Of a stretch of DNA of 35,575 nt, positions 23,336-31,352 are shown in pieces. The position numbers and the translations under genes were made by a program. Each line of letters opens with the position of its first letter. Position 1 is the stretch's first letter. The notes below the pieces were generated by a model. It did no database searches. It was not told the origin of the DNA and worked only from the letters and a program-made list of their open reading frames with translations. The stretch is from Spirochaetaceae bacterium (GTDB lineage: Bacteria; Spirochaetota; Spirochaetia; DSM-27196; Alkalispirochaetaceae): positions 1-35,575 of the forward strand of contig REEH01000157.1 of assembly GCA_007695175.1 (NCBI GenBank). Reading direction: 5' to 3'.

Positions 23336-24305
23336 TACGGAAGCCACCGCGATCGGCGGCGCAACGGAAGAAACTGCGCCGCTCGGCGCACCATCGGAAC
23401 TGCGCGGACGCGTCTTTGATATCAAGCGCTTCGCGCTCCACGATGGACCGGGAATCCGTACCACCGTCTTTCTCAAGGGATGTCCCCTCGCGTGCACCTG
23501 GTGCCAGAACCCCGAGGGGATACCTCTGAAGAAGATGGTGGTATACCACCCGGAACAGTGTATCCGGTGCGAGCAGTGCGTGACAGCATGCCCGAACGGT
23601 GCGATTACCACCCGCCCGGGAGAGCGGCGGTTCATCCACATCGATCGCACCCGGTGCGACTGCGACGGTACCTGCATAGAAGCGTGCCCGACACGAGCAC
23701 TGCGGTGGGACAGCACGGAGTACACCGCGGAACAGCTACTGCGGGAAGTGGAACGGGACGAGGTCTTTTACCGCAACTCCGGCGGCGGCGTCACATTGTC
23801 CGGCGGAGAACCACTCTCACAGGCCCCCTTCGCCCGGAAACTGCTTGAGCTCTGCAAGGCAGCAGGCTTGCACACTGCGATTGAAACTACCCTCCAGACG
23901 ACCCCGACGGTACTGACCGGGATGCTGCCGGTGGTAGACCTCTTTCTGACGGATATCAAGCTGTGGGACCCGGAGCAGCACCGGCGCTACACCGGGGTGG
24001 ACAACGGCATTATTCTGGAAAATGTACGGTTTCTGGCGGGAAAGGGTGCACATATGCTCGTCCGGGTACCCCTGATACCGGAAACCACAACGTCCCGGGA
24101 GAACATCGCCGCGATCGCTCGCTTTGTTGGCGCCCTTCCGGGTGGACACGCGCTCGAGCTGATCAATTTCAATCCTCTGGCGGCGGGTAAGTACGAGATG
24201 CTCGAGCGCCCCTATCCCTACGCCCGGTATACCTCACCGCTGCCGGAGGAGGACGTGGAGGAACTGCGGTGCCTGGTCCGGGCCGAGGGCGTAACAGTGA
24301 TCTGA
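23325..24305 (+). CDS. Glycyl radical enzyme activase (radical SAM)
   Basis: A 326-residue activase that installs the glycyl radical by SAM cleavage under anaerobic conditions. The radical SAM cluster CPLACTWC provides Cys53, 57 and 60. A ferredoxin-type insert follows: first cluster CIRCEQCVTACP (79, 82, 85, 89), second CDCDGTCIEACP (111, then Asp114 where Cys is usual, 117, 121), with Cys113 next to the missing position. SGGEP (159-163) binds SAM. The open frame extends upstream inside the GRE gene; ATG 23325 is the only sensible start and is preceded by 30 residues before FDIKRFALHDGPG. It is the only activase in the window, although there are two GREs. Confidence 0.94.
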   Translation: MTCDTEATAIGGATEETAPLGAPSELRGRVFDIKRFALHDGPGIRTTVFLKGCPLACTWCQNPEGIPLKKMVVYHPEQCIRCEQCVTACPNGAITTRPGERRFIHIDRTRCDCDGTCIEACPTRALRWDSTEYTAEQLLREVERDEVFYRNSGGGVTLSGGEPLSQAPFARKLLELCKAAGLHTAIETTLQTTPTVLTGMLPVVDLFLTDIKLWDPEQHRRYTGVDNGIILENVRFLAGKGAHMLVRVPLIPETTTSRENIAAIARFVGALPGGHALELINFNPLAAGKYEMLERPYPYARYTSPLPEEDVEELRCLVRAEGVTVI

Positions 24306-24392
24306 TATGTCCGAAAGTGGCACAGTAGTCGGTGGACTACGGTTCGCACTGGACTGTGGTACGCGATAGAATAGGGACAGGAGGGCTGGAGC

Positions 24393-25421
24393 GTGTCAAA
24401 ACTGCACGGCCTGTATCCGGCAGCGGAGCCCGCGGCGATGGCAGCCCCCGGGCCTGCCCGTGAATCCGATGGCTCCGACCGCTCCGGCGGTACGGTTGTG
24501 GCGGTCGACGTCGGAGCTACCAAGACCGTTATCGCCCGCTACGCCGACAACGGAATCGAGCCGTTCGACCGTTTTCTCACGCCCGCCACGGGAGAAGAAC
24601 TGTCGGAATCAATCCTGCGCGCGCTGGACCGAACGGGGCTGGTGGGTGGTCGAGCGGAGCAGGTTGGAAACGGCGGCAGCGGGTCGGAAATAATCTCGCG
24701 CATCGGGATCGGCGCGCCGGGTCCGCTGGACGCGGAGCACGGGATGATCCTGGACCCGCCCAATCTGCCGGGATGGCGCAACTACCCCCTGGTGGAGACG
24801 CTTGAGAATCAGCTGCGCGTCCCGATCAAGCTGGAGAACGACGCAAATGCAGGAGCGCTCGGAGAGGCTGTCTTCGGCAGCGGCCGCGACTACCCTTCCG
24901 TATTCTACCTCACGATCAGTACCGGCATAGGGGCGGGCCTTGTCATCAACGGCAGGATCTTCGGCGGCTACAAGGGAATGGCGGGGGAGGTCCATGCAAT
25001 TGACCCGGGTACCTATTTTGGCCGGAAAACAGGCGAGAATGTGATCGAACGCGCCTCCGGACCGGGAATGGTGCGCTGCGCACGACGCCGCATTGCCGCG
25101 GGCATGGATACGGCGCTGGACGGGGAAACGCTGGACACCTACACGCTCCTGACGGCGCTCGACGCGGATGATCCCGTGGCAGTAGAGACGGTAGAGACCG
25201 CCCGGAACGCGATTGCGGGGCTGCTGGTGAACGTTCTTACCATAGTGGCACCGTCGGTGATCGTTCTGGCGGGGGGGCTTTGCACGGAGAATCGCTGGTT
25301 TGTCGACCCCGTCCGGGACCGGGTGCACCGGTGGATCACGATCCCGGAGTTGCGGGAAATACCGATCGAGCGTGCAGCGCTGTGGGACACGGCGGTGCTG
25401 TACGGTGCGGCGGTCCTGTGA
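24393..25421 (+). CDS. ROK-family kinase lacking the zinc motif
   Basis: A 342-residue ROK protein: VVAVDVGATKT phosphate-binding loop (35-45), IGAPGPLD, LENDANAG with the catalytic Asp, TISTGIGAGLV and MAGEVHAID. After GEVH the usual CxCGxxGCxE zinc cluster is absent (the region reads PGTYFGRKTGENVIERASG), as in a minority of ROK kinases. An extra N-terminal stretch of about 30 Ala/Pro/Ser-rich residues precedes the domain. GTG 24393 has AGGAGGG about 8 bases upstream; ATG 24438 is an alternative. The gene follows the activase by 87 bases and may have a weak promoter of its own (TAGAAT at 24367). It is likely to phosphorylate the sugar handled by this operon. It ends 22 bases from the convergent permease gene. 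Confidence 0.9.
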   Translation: MSKLHGLYPAAEPAAMAAPGPARESDGSDRSGGTVVAVDVGATKTVIARYADNGIEPFDRFLTPATGEELSESILRALDRTGLVGGRAEQVGNGGSGSEIISRIGIGAPGPLDAEHGMILDPPNLPGWRNYPLVETLENQLRVPIKLENDANAGALGEAVFGSGRDYPSVFYLTISTGIGAGLVINGRIFGGYKGMAGEVHAIDPGTYFGRKTGENVIERASGPGMVRCARRRIAAGMDTALDGETLDTYTLLTALDADDPVAVETVETARNAIAGLLVNVLTIVAPSVIVLAGGLCTENRWFVDPVRDRVHRWITIPELREIPIERAALWDTAVLYGAAVL

Positions 25422-25443
25422 GAGCGTGACTACCGCTCCGATC

Positions 25444-26316
25444 TCAGCCCTTGACCGACCCCGACATCAGCCCCCGCACAAAGTACCGCCCCGACACCAG
25501 GTAGATTATCAGCGTCGGCAAGGCCGCCATCATCGCACCGGCAAAGTGTACGTTGTACTCAAGGACGCCCGTGGAGGAGCTCACCAGGTTGTTCAGCGCC
25601 ACCTGCATCGGCTGTCCGCGAGAACCGCCAAAGGAGGCCCCGAAGAGAAAATCGTTCCAGATATTCGTGGTCTGCCAGATCACGGAAACGGTCATCACCG
25701 CTGCGGAATTCGGCAGGATTACGTGCGTCAGGATCTTCCAGAAATGGGCGCCGTCGACCTGCGCGGACTGTACAAGTTCATGGGGGATCCCGGCGTAGCT
25801 GTTCCGGAAGAAGAGCGTTGTAAACGCCACTCCATAGACGGTGTGGACCAGGACCAAGCCCCGGGTTGTCCCGGAAATACGGAGCATTCCCAGAATGCGA
25901 GCCATCGGGATCAGCACCGTCTGGAATGGAATGAACGCGCCGAAGAGGATCAAGCCGAAGATAAGCTTGCTGTGTTTCACCGGCCACTGGGACAGCACGA
26001 ATCCGGCTAGTGCCCCGATGAGCGTCGAGAGAATCACCGACGGCACCACCATCACGATCGAGTTGATAAAATAGGGCCGCAGTCCGGTCGGTTGCACGCC
26101 TATCTGCGCGGTAGCCCATGCTCGCGCCCAGTAGTCCAGGGAGAACGTTGCCGGCAGCGCCATCATGTTGCCCGCTCGTATCTCCGCAAGTGGCTTGACG
26201 GAGTTCACCAGCATTACATACACAGGGATCAGGAAGTAGATCGCGAAGAGCACCATAAGGACCACGATGAACGCCTTCCCGGTGCGGCTCATTCTTACCG
26301 TTCCACCGATTGTCAT
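25444..26316 (-). CDS. ABC sugar transporter permease, MalG type
   Basis: A 290-residue inner-membrane permease with six predicted segments. It starts with MSRTGKAFIVVLMVLFAIYFLIPVYVMLVNSVK (typical N-terminus after a short leader) and ends with a KG-rich tail. The EAA cytoplasmic loop that contacts the ATPase is near HELVQSAQVDGAHFWKILTHVILP. It belongs to carbohydrate uptake family 1 (CUT1). The start ATG 26316 is one base after the stop of the partner permease, with AGGAGCT upstream. No ATPase gene is present nearby, as is common for CUT1 systems that share a MsmX/UgpC-like ATPase. Confidence 0.94.
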   Translation of the reverse strand: MTIGGTVRMSRTGKAFIVVLMVLFAIYFLIPVYVMLVNSVKPLAEIRAGNMMALPATFSLDYWARAWATAQIGVQPTGLRPYFINSIVMVVPSVILSTLIGALAGFVLSQWPVKHSKLIFGLILFGAFIPFQTVLIPMARILGMLRISGTTRGLVLVHTVYGVAFTTLFFRNSYAGIPHELVQSAQVDGAHFWKILTHVILPNSAAVMTVSVIWQTTNIWNDFLFGASFGGSRGQPMQVALNNLVSSSTGVLEYNVHFAGAMMAALPTLIIYLVSGRYFVRGLMSGSVKG

Positions 26317-26317
26317 C

Positions 26318-27196
26318 CTAGAGCTCCTTCACCTGGGAGTGAATATAGGGAATGATGATCACCGCTATCGCCAGGAGCATTATCACCGCGGAGGCTGCTC
26401 CGATCCCCATCTGGTTTCTTTGAAACGTATAGGAGTACATGAACGTCGAGGGAAGCGCCGTAGCGCGCCCGGGTCCTCCACCGGTAAGCGCGATAACCAG
26501 GTCGTAGGACTTTATCGCCATGTGTCCCAGTATCACGAAAACCGATAAAAACGAACCCGCCAGCTGCGGAATGATAACCTTCGTATAGAGCTGAAAGTAT
26601 CCGGCGCCGTCCACCACGGCGGACTCCACCGTGCCGTGATCGATCCCACGCAGTCCGGAGAGAAAGATCACCATGACAAATCCGCTTACCTGCCAGATCG
26701 CCGCGATGACCACCGTGTAGATGGCCATCTCGGAACTCTTGATCCAGTCAAAGGTGAATCCGGTAAACCCCCACATCCGCACCACGTGCTGAAGTCCGAT
26801 GCCTGGGTCGAGAAACCACTTCCAGGCGGTACCGGTAACGATAAAGGAGATCGCCATGGGATAGAGAAAGATCGGACGAAAAAAGCGCTCGCCGAACCGG
26901 TGAAGATCGATAAGAATCGCCAGAAAAAGGCCCAGAAGCGTCGCGATACCGATATAGAGCACAAAGAATATCCCCATATTTCTCAGTGCCACATACCAGT
27001 GATCCAGACGAAAAAGCCGAACGTAGTTCTCGAAACCTACCCAGGTATGAATCGGTAGAATTCGGGAACCGGTGAACGAGAGATACACCGTGAACAGAAT
27101 GAATCCATACACAAAAACGATCGTGATCACGATAGCCGGGAGTAATACCAGCCGTGCCATTAAGTCGTCACTGGTCAATCGAATACGGGAAGTCAT
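26318..27196 (-). CDS. ABC sugar transporter permease, MalF type
   Basis: A 292-residue inner-membrane permease of the CUT1 family with six hydrophobic segments. LLPAIVITIVFVYGFILFTVYLSF is the first, and the EAA loop reads ESAVVDGAGYFQLYTKVIIPQL. ALTGGGPGRAT in the last periplasmic loop is a hallmark of MalF/UgpA-type permeases. It partners with the MalG-type permease directly downstream and the binding protein upstream. GAGGAGA before ATG 27196 lies just after a terminator-like hairpin, so its expression is probably lower than that of the binding protein. Confidence 0.94.
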   Translation of the reverse strand: MTSRIRLTSDDLMARLVLLPAIVITIVFVYGFILFTVYLSFTGSRILPIHTWVGFENYVRLFRLDHWYVALRNMGIFFVLYIGIATLLGLFLAILIDLHRFGERFFRPIFLYPMAISFIVTGTAWKWFLDPGIGLQHVVRMWGFTGFTFDWIKSSEMAIYTVVIAAIWQVSGFVMVIFLSGLRGIDHGTVESAVVDGAGYFQLYTKVIIPQLAGSFLSVFVILGHMAIKSYDLVIALTGGGPGRATALPSTFMYSYTFQRNQMGIGAASAVIMLLAIAVIIIPYIHSQVKEL

Positions 27197-27211
27197 AACC
27201 GTTCTCCTCGG

Positions 27212-27240
27212 AAAAACCGGCGGGCCCCTGCGGGCCCGCC
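27212..27240 (-). terminator. Attenuating hairpin between binding-protein and permease genes
   Basis: GGCGGGCCC (27219-27227) pairs with GGGCCCGCC (27232-27240), 9 bp, 4-base loop. On the minus strand a run of five T (27212-27216) follows two bases after CC-GG. It is placed to reduce readthrough, so that binding protein is made in excess over the permeases. Confidence 0.8.
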
Positions 27241-27297
27241 CTGAATCGGCGTGCGTAATGCACTTGACATTCGTATGCGTTTACGTCCGCCGGGAGA

Positions 27298-28572
27298 TCA
27301 GCGAGCCTGAGTTACCGCGTCGGCGATAGCGCTCACCGCCGCCTCACTGGTAATCTGGCCGTTGAAGTGCGCCGTGATGACGTCGTACATCGCCTCCATC
27401 ACACTGGCAGGATTAGCGTGCCGATGAGCCATCGAGCCGAAAAGCGTACCGTTACGGTTTGCCTCGGCCAAGTCCGCCATCGCCTGCCGGCCGATGCTCT
27501 CGAACTGCGCGTCGGAAACGTCGGTACGGGCCGGAACGGAACCTTTGACCGTATTGAATGCGATCTGGAAGTCCGGATCCATAACCGCGCTGGCCATCAA
27601 GCTCTGGGCGCCACGGTACTGCGGAGCTACCTCAAACATCACGAACTGATCGGAGTTGAACGTCACGGATCCCTGCGAACCGGGAGTTCTGATTCCGTAG
27701 AAGTCCTTTCCCGCTTCCATTCCCGCGTTCAGGAACTCGCCTTTCGCCCAGTCACCCATCATCTGGAAGAGAGCATCACCCTCTATTACCATAGCGCTCG
27801 CCAGGTTCCAGTCACGGCCACTGAAGTTCGGGTCCAGGTAGCCCCGGAGCTGGTCCATCCGCTGAAAGACCTTCAGCATCGTGTCGGAACGCAGTGCCGC
27901 ATCATCGAGATCGATCATAGCACGTTGATAGAACTCCGGACCTCCGGTGGAAAGAAGCACGCCGTCGAATACTGTGGCATCCTGCCACGCCTGGCCCCCG
28001 TGAGCGAGGCCGATATATCCGGCCTCTTGGGCGGCATCCATAGCGGCGATATACTCGTCCCACGTCTGCGGTATATCCAATCCGAGCTCGTCCAGAAGCG
28101 CGGCGTTGGACCACACCCAGTTGGTGGAATGAACGTTGACCGGTGCGGCTATCCAGTTTCCATCGTACTTGGAAAACTCCTTGAGAGCATCCGGAACGAC
28201 CGCATCCCAGTTTTCTGCCTCAGCAAGCTCATTCAAGTTCGCCAGCAGTCCCATTTCCGCCCAGTCCTTGATGTCGAACCCGAGCATCTGTACGGCCGCC
28301 GGCGGATCGCCCGCTGTCGCGCGCGAGCGCAGCACGGTCATCGCCTGCGTCCCGCCGCCTCCGGCGATCGGAGAGTCGATCCACTCGATTCCCTCGGCTT
28401 CCAGATTATTTTTCAGAACGTTCAGAGCCGCAGCCTCACCGCCGGATGTCCACCAGTGAAGAACCTCTACCGTATCTACGGTAGCGGGAGCAGCCTCCCG
28501 GGATCCCCCCGCGAAAACGACGGCCGGGGCGAGCAACGCCACAACCAGGAGAGCAATAATACCTTTTCTCAT
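27298..28572 (-). CDS. Periplasmic sugar-binding protein of the ABC importer
   Basis: A 424-residue family 1 solute-binding protein. The signal peptide ([21 protein letters not shown]) is followed by GGSREAAP without a lipobox Cys, so it is a soluble periplasmic protein. [19 protein letters not shown] opens the mature domain. [19 protein letters not shown] and [32 protein letters not shown] resemble glucose/mannose/galactose-binding members (GlcE/TTHA-type). A hexose-like or small polyol ligand is therefore likely but unproven. AAGGAGG precedes ATG 28572. It is the first gene of the transporter operon, transcribed from a promoter that overlaps the divergent ROK promoter. Confidence 0.93.
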   Translation of the reverse strand: MRKGIIALLVVALLAPAVVFAGGSREAAPATVDTVEVLHWWTSGGEAAALNVLKNNLEAEGIEWIDSPIAGGGGTQAMTVLRSRATAGDPPAAVQMLGFDIKDWAEMGLLANLNELAEAENWDAVVPDALKEFSKYDGNWIAAPVNVHSTNWVWSNAALLDELGLDIPQTWDEYIAAMDAAQEAGYIGLAHGGQAWQDATVFDGVLLSTGGPEFYQRAMIDLDDAALRSDTMLKVFQRMDQLRGYLDPNFSGRDWNLASAMVIEGDALFQMMGDWAKGEFLNAGMEAGKDFYGIRTPGSQGSVTFNSDQFVMFEVAPQYRGAQSLMASAVMDPDFQIAFNTVKGSVPARTDVSDAQFESIGRQAMADLAEANRNGTLFGSMAHRHANPASVMEAMYDVITAHFNGQITSEAAVSAIADAVTQAR

Positions 28573-28590
28573 CTTCAGTCCTCCTTGAGT

Positions 28591-28618
28591 TTGAAAGTCT
28601 TTTGACTTTCGCTTGAAA
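28591..28618. promoter_or_regulatory. Candidate operator cluster in the divergent promoter region
   Basis: GAAAGTC (28593-28599) and GACTTTC (28604-28610) form an inverted repeat around TTTT, overlapping CTTTCGCTTGAAA (28606-28618), an imperfect palindrome related to the site at 18906. It lies across the -35/spacer of the ROK gene promoter and in the leader of the binding-protein gene, where a repressor would block both. Confidence 0.5.
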
Positions 28619-28630
28619 TCATTTTATAGT
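28602..28630 (+). promoter_or_regulatory. Promoter of the ROK-deoR unit
   Basis: TTGACT (28602-28607), a 17-base spacer and TATAGT (28625-28630). Start near 28637, leader of about 30 bases without a strong Shine-Dalgarno. Confidence 0.65.
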
Positions 28631-28656
28631 GTAGAGCAACTGTAGTACTCTGTCAA
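28628..28656 (-). promoter_or_regulatory. Promoter of the ABC sugar importer operon
   Basis: On the minus strand TTGACA (28651-28656), a 17-base spacer and TACACT (28628-28633). The -10 shares three bases with the -10 of the divergent ROK promoter, so the two promoters face each other and compete. Confidence 0.7.
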
Positions 28657-28667
28657 ACGGAAATTGT

Positions 28668-29711
28668 ATGGTAACCGATAAGATTGTTTCATCTCCGCAA
28701 GGAGCACCGCTTCTCTGCGGCGTGGATCTGGGAGGAACAAAAATAGCGATAGCTCTGGTAGAGCGGGACGGACATGTTCGCGCTCAGCGCCAGATCCGCG
28801 ATCACCGCAACGTGCCTCCCCGGGAAGTTGTGTCCTCCATCGCCGCAACAGTGCGAGAGCTTCTTGCAACGGAAGGAATTCTTCTCACCGATCTGCCGGG
28901 AATTGGAGTGGGGACATCCGGTCACGTCAACTATGACCGGGGAATCGTGATCACCAACTCCAATTTGCCGGGATTCAAGGGGTTTCCCCTTGGGGACAGA
29001 CTCCAGGGTGAACTGGGAGTTCCGATCTACCTGGACAACGACGCCAACGCCCAGGCCTGGGCGGAGTATCGTTTCGGGGCGGGTCAGGGTTTTCCTGATA
29101 TGGCGTTTATCACCGCCAGCACCGGCGTAGGAGCGGGACTGATCGTTCATGGTACCATCTTCAGGGGTGTCACCGGTACGGCGGGAGAGATGGGCCATGC
29201 AATCGTGGAACCCACAAGCTCGATCATCTGCGGTTGCGGCAGACCGGGCTGTCTCATGGCGTATACCTCCGGCCTGACCCTTCCCCAGGTGGTGCGGGAA
29301 ATGGTTGCGTGCGGGCCTCGGCTGGCCGGTGCCGCGATTTTCCGGGATCCCTCGGCGGATGCGGCACCGTCTTCCATCGACTTTACCGCCCTGCAGGACC
29401 GGGAGATTACTGGTGAGCTCATTGGTGAGGGGCTGCGCGGGGGCGACCCCTTCTGCCGACAGGTGGTGGAGCAGTACGCTGACTATTTCGCGATCGGTCT
29501 CAACAACCTGTATCAGACGATCAATACCGCCCACTTCGTGGTGGGCGGAGGACTCACCGGTTGGGGAGCGCCCTACCTTGACCGGATTCGGGAGCGGTTT
29601 CGGATCCTGGTCAAAGACCAGGCTGCATCGATACCGGAAATCAGACTGGCCCAACTGGGCGCGGAGGCGGCCGTGGTGGGCGCGGCAGCTCTTCCGCTGG
29701 AGCAACGATGA
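28668..29711 (+). CDS. ROK-family sugar kinase with zinc motif
   Basis: A 347-residue ROK kinase: CGVDLGGTKIAIAL (17-30), VGTSGHVN, LDNDANAQAW with the catalytic Asp, TASTGVGAGLIV, and the zinc site GEMGHAIVEP...CGCGRPGC with one His and three Cys (the usual Glu after GCL is replaced by MAY). A 16-residue N-terminal extension precedes the domain. It probably phosphorylates the sugar brought in by the divergent ABC importer. It is the third ROK kinase in the window. It overlaps the regulator gene by ATGA, so kinase and regulator are co-translated, a typical local control arrangement. Confidence 0.92.
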   Translation: MVTDKIVSSPQGAPLLCGVDLGGTKIAIALVERDGHVRAQRQIRDHRNVPPREVVSSIAATVRELLATEGILLTDLPGIGVGTSGHVNYDRGIVITNSNLPGFKGFPLGDRLQGELGVPIYLDNDANAQAWAEYRFGAGQGFPDMAFITASTGVGAGLIVHGTIFRGVTGTAGEMGHAIVEPTSSIICGCGRPGCLMAYTSGLTLPQVVREMVACGPRLAGAAIFRDPSADAAPSSIDFTALQDREITGELIGEGLRGGDPFCRQVVEQYADYFAIGLNNLYQTINTAHFVVGGGLTGWGAPYLDRIRERFRILVKDQAASIPEIRLAQLGAEAAVVGAAALPLEQR

Positions 29712-30451
29712 CGGAACGACAAAAGAATATTCTCAGACTTCTCTCCCGCGATCAGGAGCTGGCCGTCACCGAGCTGGCGGAGCAATTCCAGGTAAGCGGC
29801 GTCACGATCCGACAGGATCTGGATCAGCTTCAGAATCAGGGTTTGCTGCGGCGCGTTCATGGTGGTGCCGTGCTGCACAGTGAGGATGAGATTTCGACCC
29901 GCATCGGAATCAACTACGAGAAGAAGCTTTTGATCGCGGAGCGAGCGCTCTCATTTATCAAACCGGGCGAGACGATTTTCATCGAGTCCGGATCGGTAAA
30001 CGCGGTGCTGGCACGGCAACTCAAGGATTGCTCCGATATCCACGTCGTTACCAATAATCTCTTTGTAGCCCGGACGCTCAAGGACTCCCGGGTTGACGTG
30101 ATTATCCTCGGCGGTCTTTACCAGCACGACAGCGAGTCGGTTGTGGGGCCTACGGCGCGTCGTGGAATCGAGGCGTTCAACTTCACCAAGTGTTTCATCG
30201 GTGTGGACGGGTTTGACTTTGACAGCGGATTCACCTGCTCGGACATGATGCGGGCGGAGGTCGCCGCGGCGGCGGTCTCGAAATGTCCGGAAGTGTTTGT
30301 CCTCACCGATTCCACGAAGTTCGGGCGTATCGCCTTGAGCCGGATCTGCCGTCTTGAAGACTCGCAGCACCTGGTTACCGACCACAGCCTCCCAAAGGAT
30401 TATCGGGTACGTCTCGAAAAGAGCGCGGTCGAGCTGCACATCTGCGAGTAA
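29708..30451 (+). CDS. DeoR/GlpR family transcriptional regulator
   Basis: A 247-residue regulator. The N-terminal winged helix-turn-helix reads MTERQKNILRLLSRDQELAVTELAEQFQVS, then GVTIRQDLDQLQNQGLLRRVHGGA (the DeoR signature). The C-terminal DeoRC sensor domain, an isomerase-like fold that binds sugar phosphates, has FIESGSVNAVLARQL, HVVTNNLFVARTL, IILGGLYQHDSESVVGP and FIGVDGFDFDSGFTCSD. Such proteins are usually repressors released by a phosphorylated intermediate. With the ROK kinase and ABC importer next door, a local repressor responding to the phosphorylated sugar is the simplest model. The inverted repeats at 28591-28618 and 18906-18918 are candidate sites. Confidence 0.94.
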   Translation: MTERQKNILRLLSRDQELAVTELAEQFQVSGVTIRQDLDQLQNQGLLRRVHGGAVLHSEDEISTRIGINYEKKLLIAERALSFIKPGETIFIESGSVNAVLARQLKDCSDIHVVTNNLFVARTLKDSRVDVIILGGLYQHDSESVVGPTARRGIEAFNFTKCFIGVDGFDFDSGFTCSDMMRAEVAAAAVSKCPEVFVLTDSTKFGRIALSRICRLEDSQHLVTDHSLPKDYRVRLEKSAVELHICE

Positions 30452-30473
30452 TCCACTCCCGGGGACGCGCCTG

Positions 30474-31352
30474 TCAGGGCGATCCCATCCCGGTCATGGA
30501 AAACTCACGGATGCACTCGCTTATCGCTTCGGTGCCGGGCGGAAAGGTGATCCCGGCGGCTCCGATCTTGCCGGTATCCAGACGCACGTCCCGGGGTTTG
30601 GCCCGATACTTGTCGTGGTCCGGAATCAGCAGATCGTCTATCCGACTGGCGATGCCCAGTTCCCGGAAAATGTGACGAAAGATATCGTATCGCCCAAGTT
30701 CGTTCTCACTGCCGATGTGGTAGGTCCCCGGGGGGATCTCCAGGACACCGAGTATGCGATCGATCATGTGATAGACCCAGGTCAGGCCGCGAAACTCCTG
30801 CACCGGAATGCGGGCGGGTTTGCCCGAGACAGCGATGCGCAGCGCGTCCCAGACCACGTTGGGGTTCACCATCGCCTGGTACTCGGGGAGGCCGAACATC
30901 CAGGTGAAGCGCAGAATCCAAAGATCGCTCAGGATGCCCCGCAGCCGATCCTCCGCTTCCAGCTTGGTACGTCCGTACATCGTATCGGGGTTGGCGGCGT
31001 GTTCTTCCCGGTAGGGGCCGGCCTCGACGTTTCCGTTGAAAACCTGCTCGGTGCTGAAGAAAAGCAGTCGTGCCCCGACGGCCATGGCTCCTTCGGCCAC
31101 GTGTACCGCGCCGTCCACGTTGATCTGCCGAGTGAGCTCCGGGTGCTTGTCGGAAAAGGACGTTGCCGTTATCGCCGCGCCGTGGATTACGATTTCCGGA
31201 CGGTATTCCTCGATCGTACGCAGGACCGCGTCCCGGTCGACGATATCGACCTCGTCCCTGTCGATGCCCAGGATCTGGTGCTGCAGGCTGTAATGGCGCT
31301 GGAAGCGTGCCCCGAAAAAGCCCTTGTTGCCGGTAATCAGGATTCGTGCCAC
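30474..31352 (-). CDS. RmlD-like NAD(P)-dependent SDR reductase/epimerase
   Basis: A 292-residue extended short-chain dehydrogenase resembling dTDP-4-dehydrorhamnose reductase (RmlD). The nucleotide loop is ILITGNKGFFGARF (GxxGxxG), then DIVDRDAV, VIHGAAIT, FFSTEQVFNG (catalytic Ser/Thr region) and YGRTKLEAED (Tyr-x3-Lys). FRGLTWVYHMIDRIL and GTYHIGSENELGRYD match the C-terminal half. GTG 31352 with GGAGG 9 bases upstream is the start. It overlaps the end of the GMC gene by 16 bases; a longer in-frame extension to 31616 is only shadow. In the second GRE operon it could reduce or epimerise a keto-sugar made by the flavoprotein, rather than make dTDP-rhamnose, since no other rml genes are near. 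Confidence 0.85.
   Translation of the reverse strand: MARILITGNKGFFGARFQRHYSLQHQILGIDRDEVDIVDRDAVLRTIEEYRPEIVIHGAAITATSFSDKHPELTRQINVDGAVHVAEGAMAVGARLLFFSTEQVFNGNVEAGPYREEHAANPDTMYGRTKLEAEDRLRGILSDLWILRFTWMFGLPEYQAMVNPNVVWDALRIAVSGKPARIPVQEFRGLTWVYHMIDRILGVLEIPPGTYHIGSENELGRYDIFRHIFRELGIASRIDDLLIPDHDKYRAKPRDVRLDTGKIGAAGITFPPGTEAISECIREFSMTGMGSP

Noticed and set aside
25422-25443. Terminator between the convergent ROK and permease genes
   Set aside because: Only 22 bases separate the stops, and no hairpin with a U-tract is visible there.
30474-31352. Part of a dTDP-rhamnose biosynthesis cluster
   Set aside because: No rmlA, rmlB or rmlC homologue or glycosyltransferase is present; the neighbours are catabolic enzymes.
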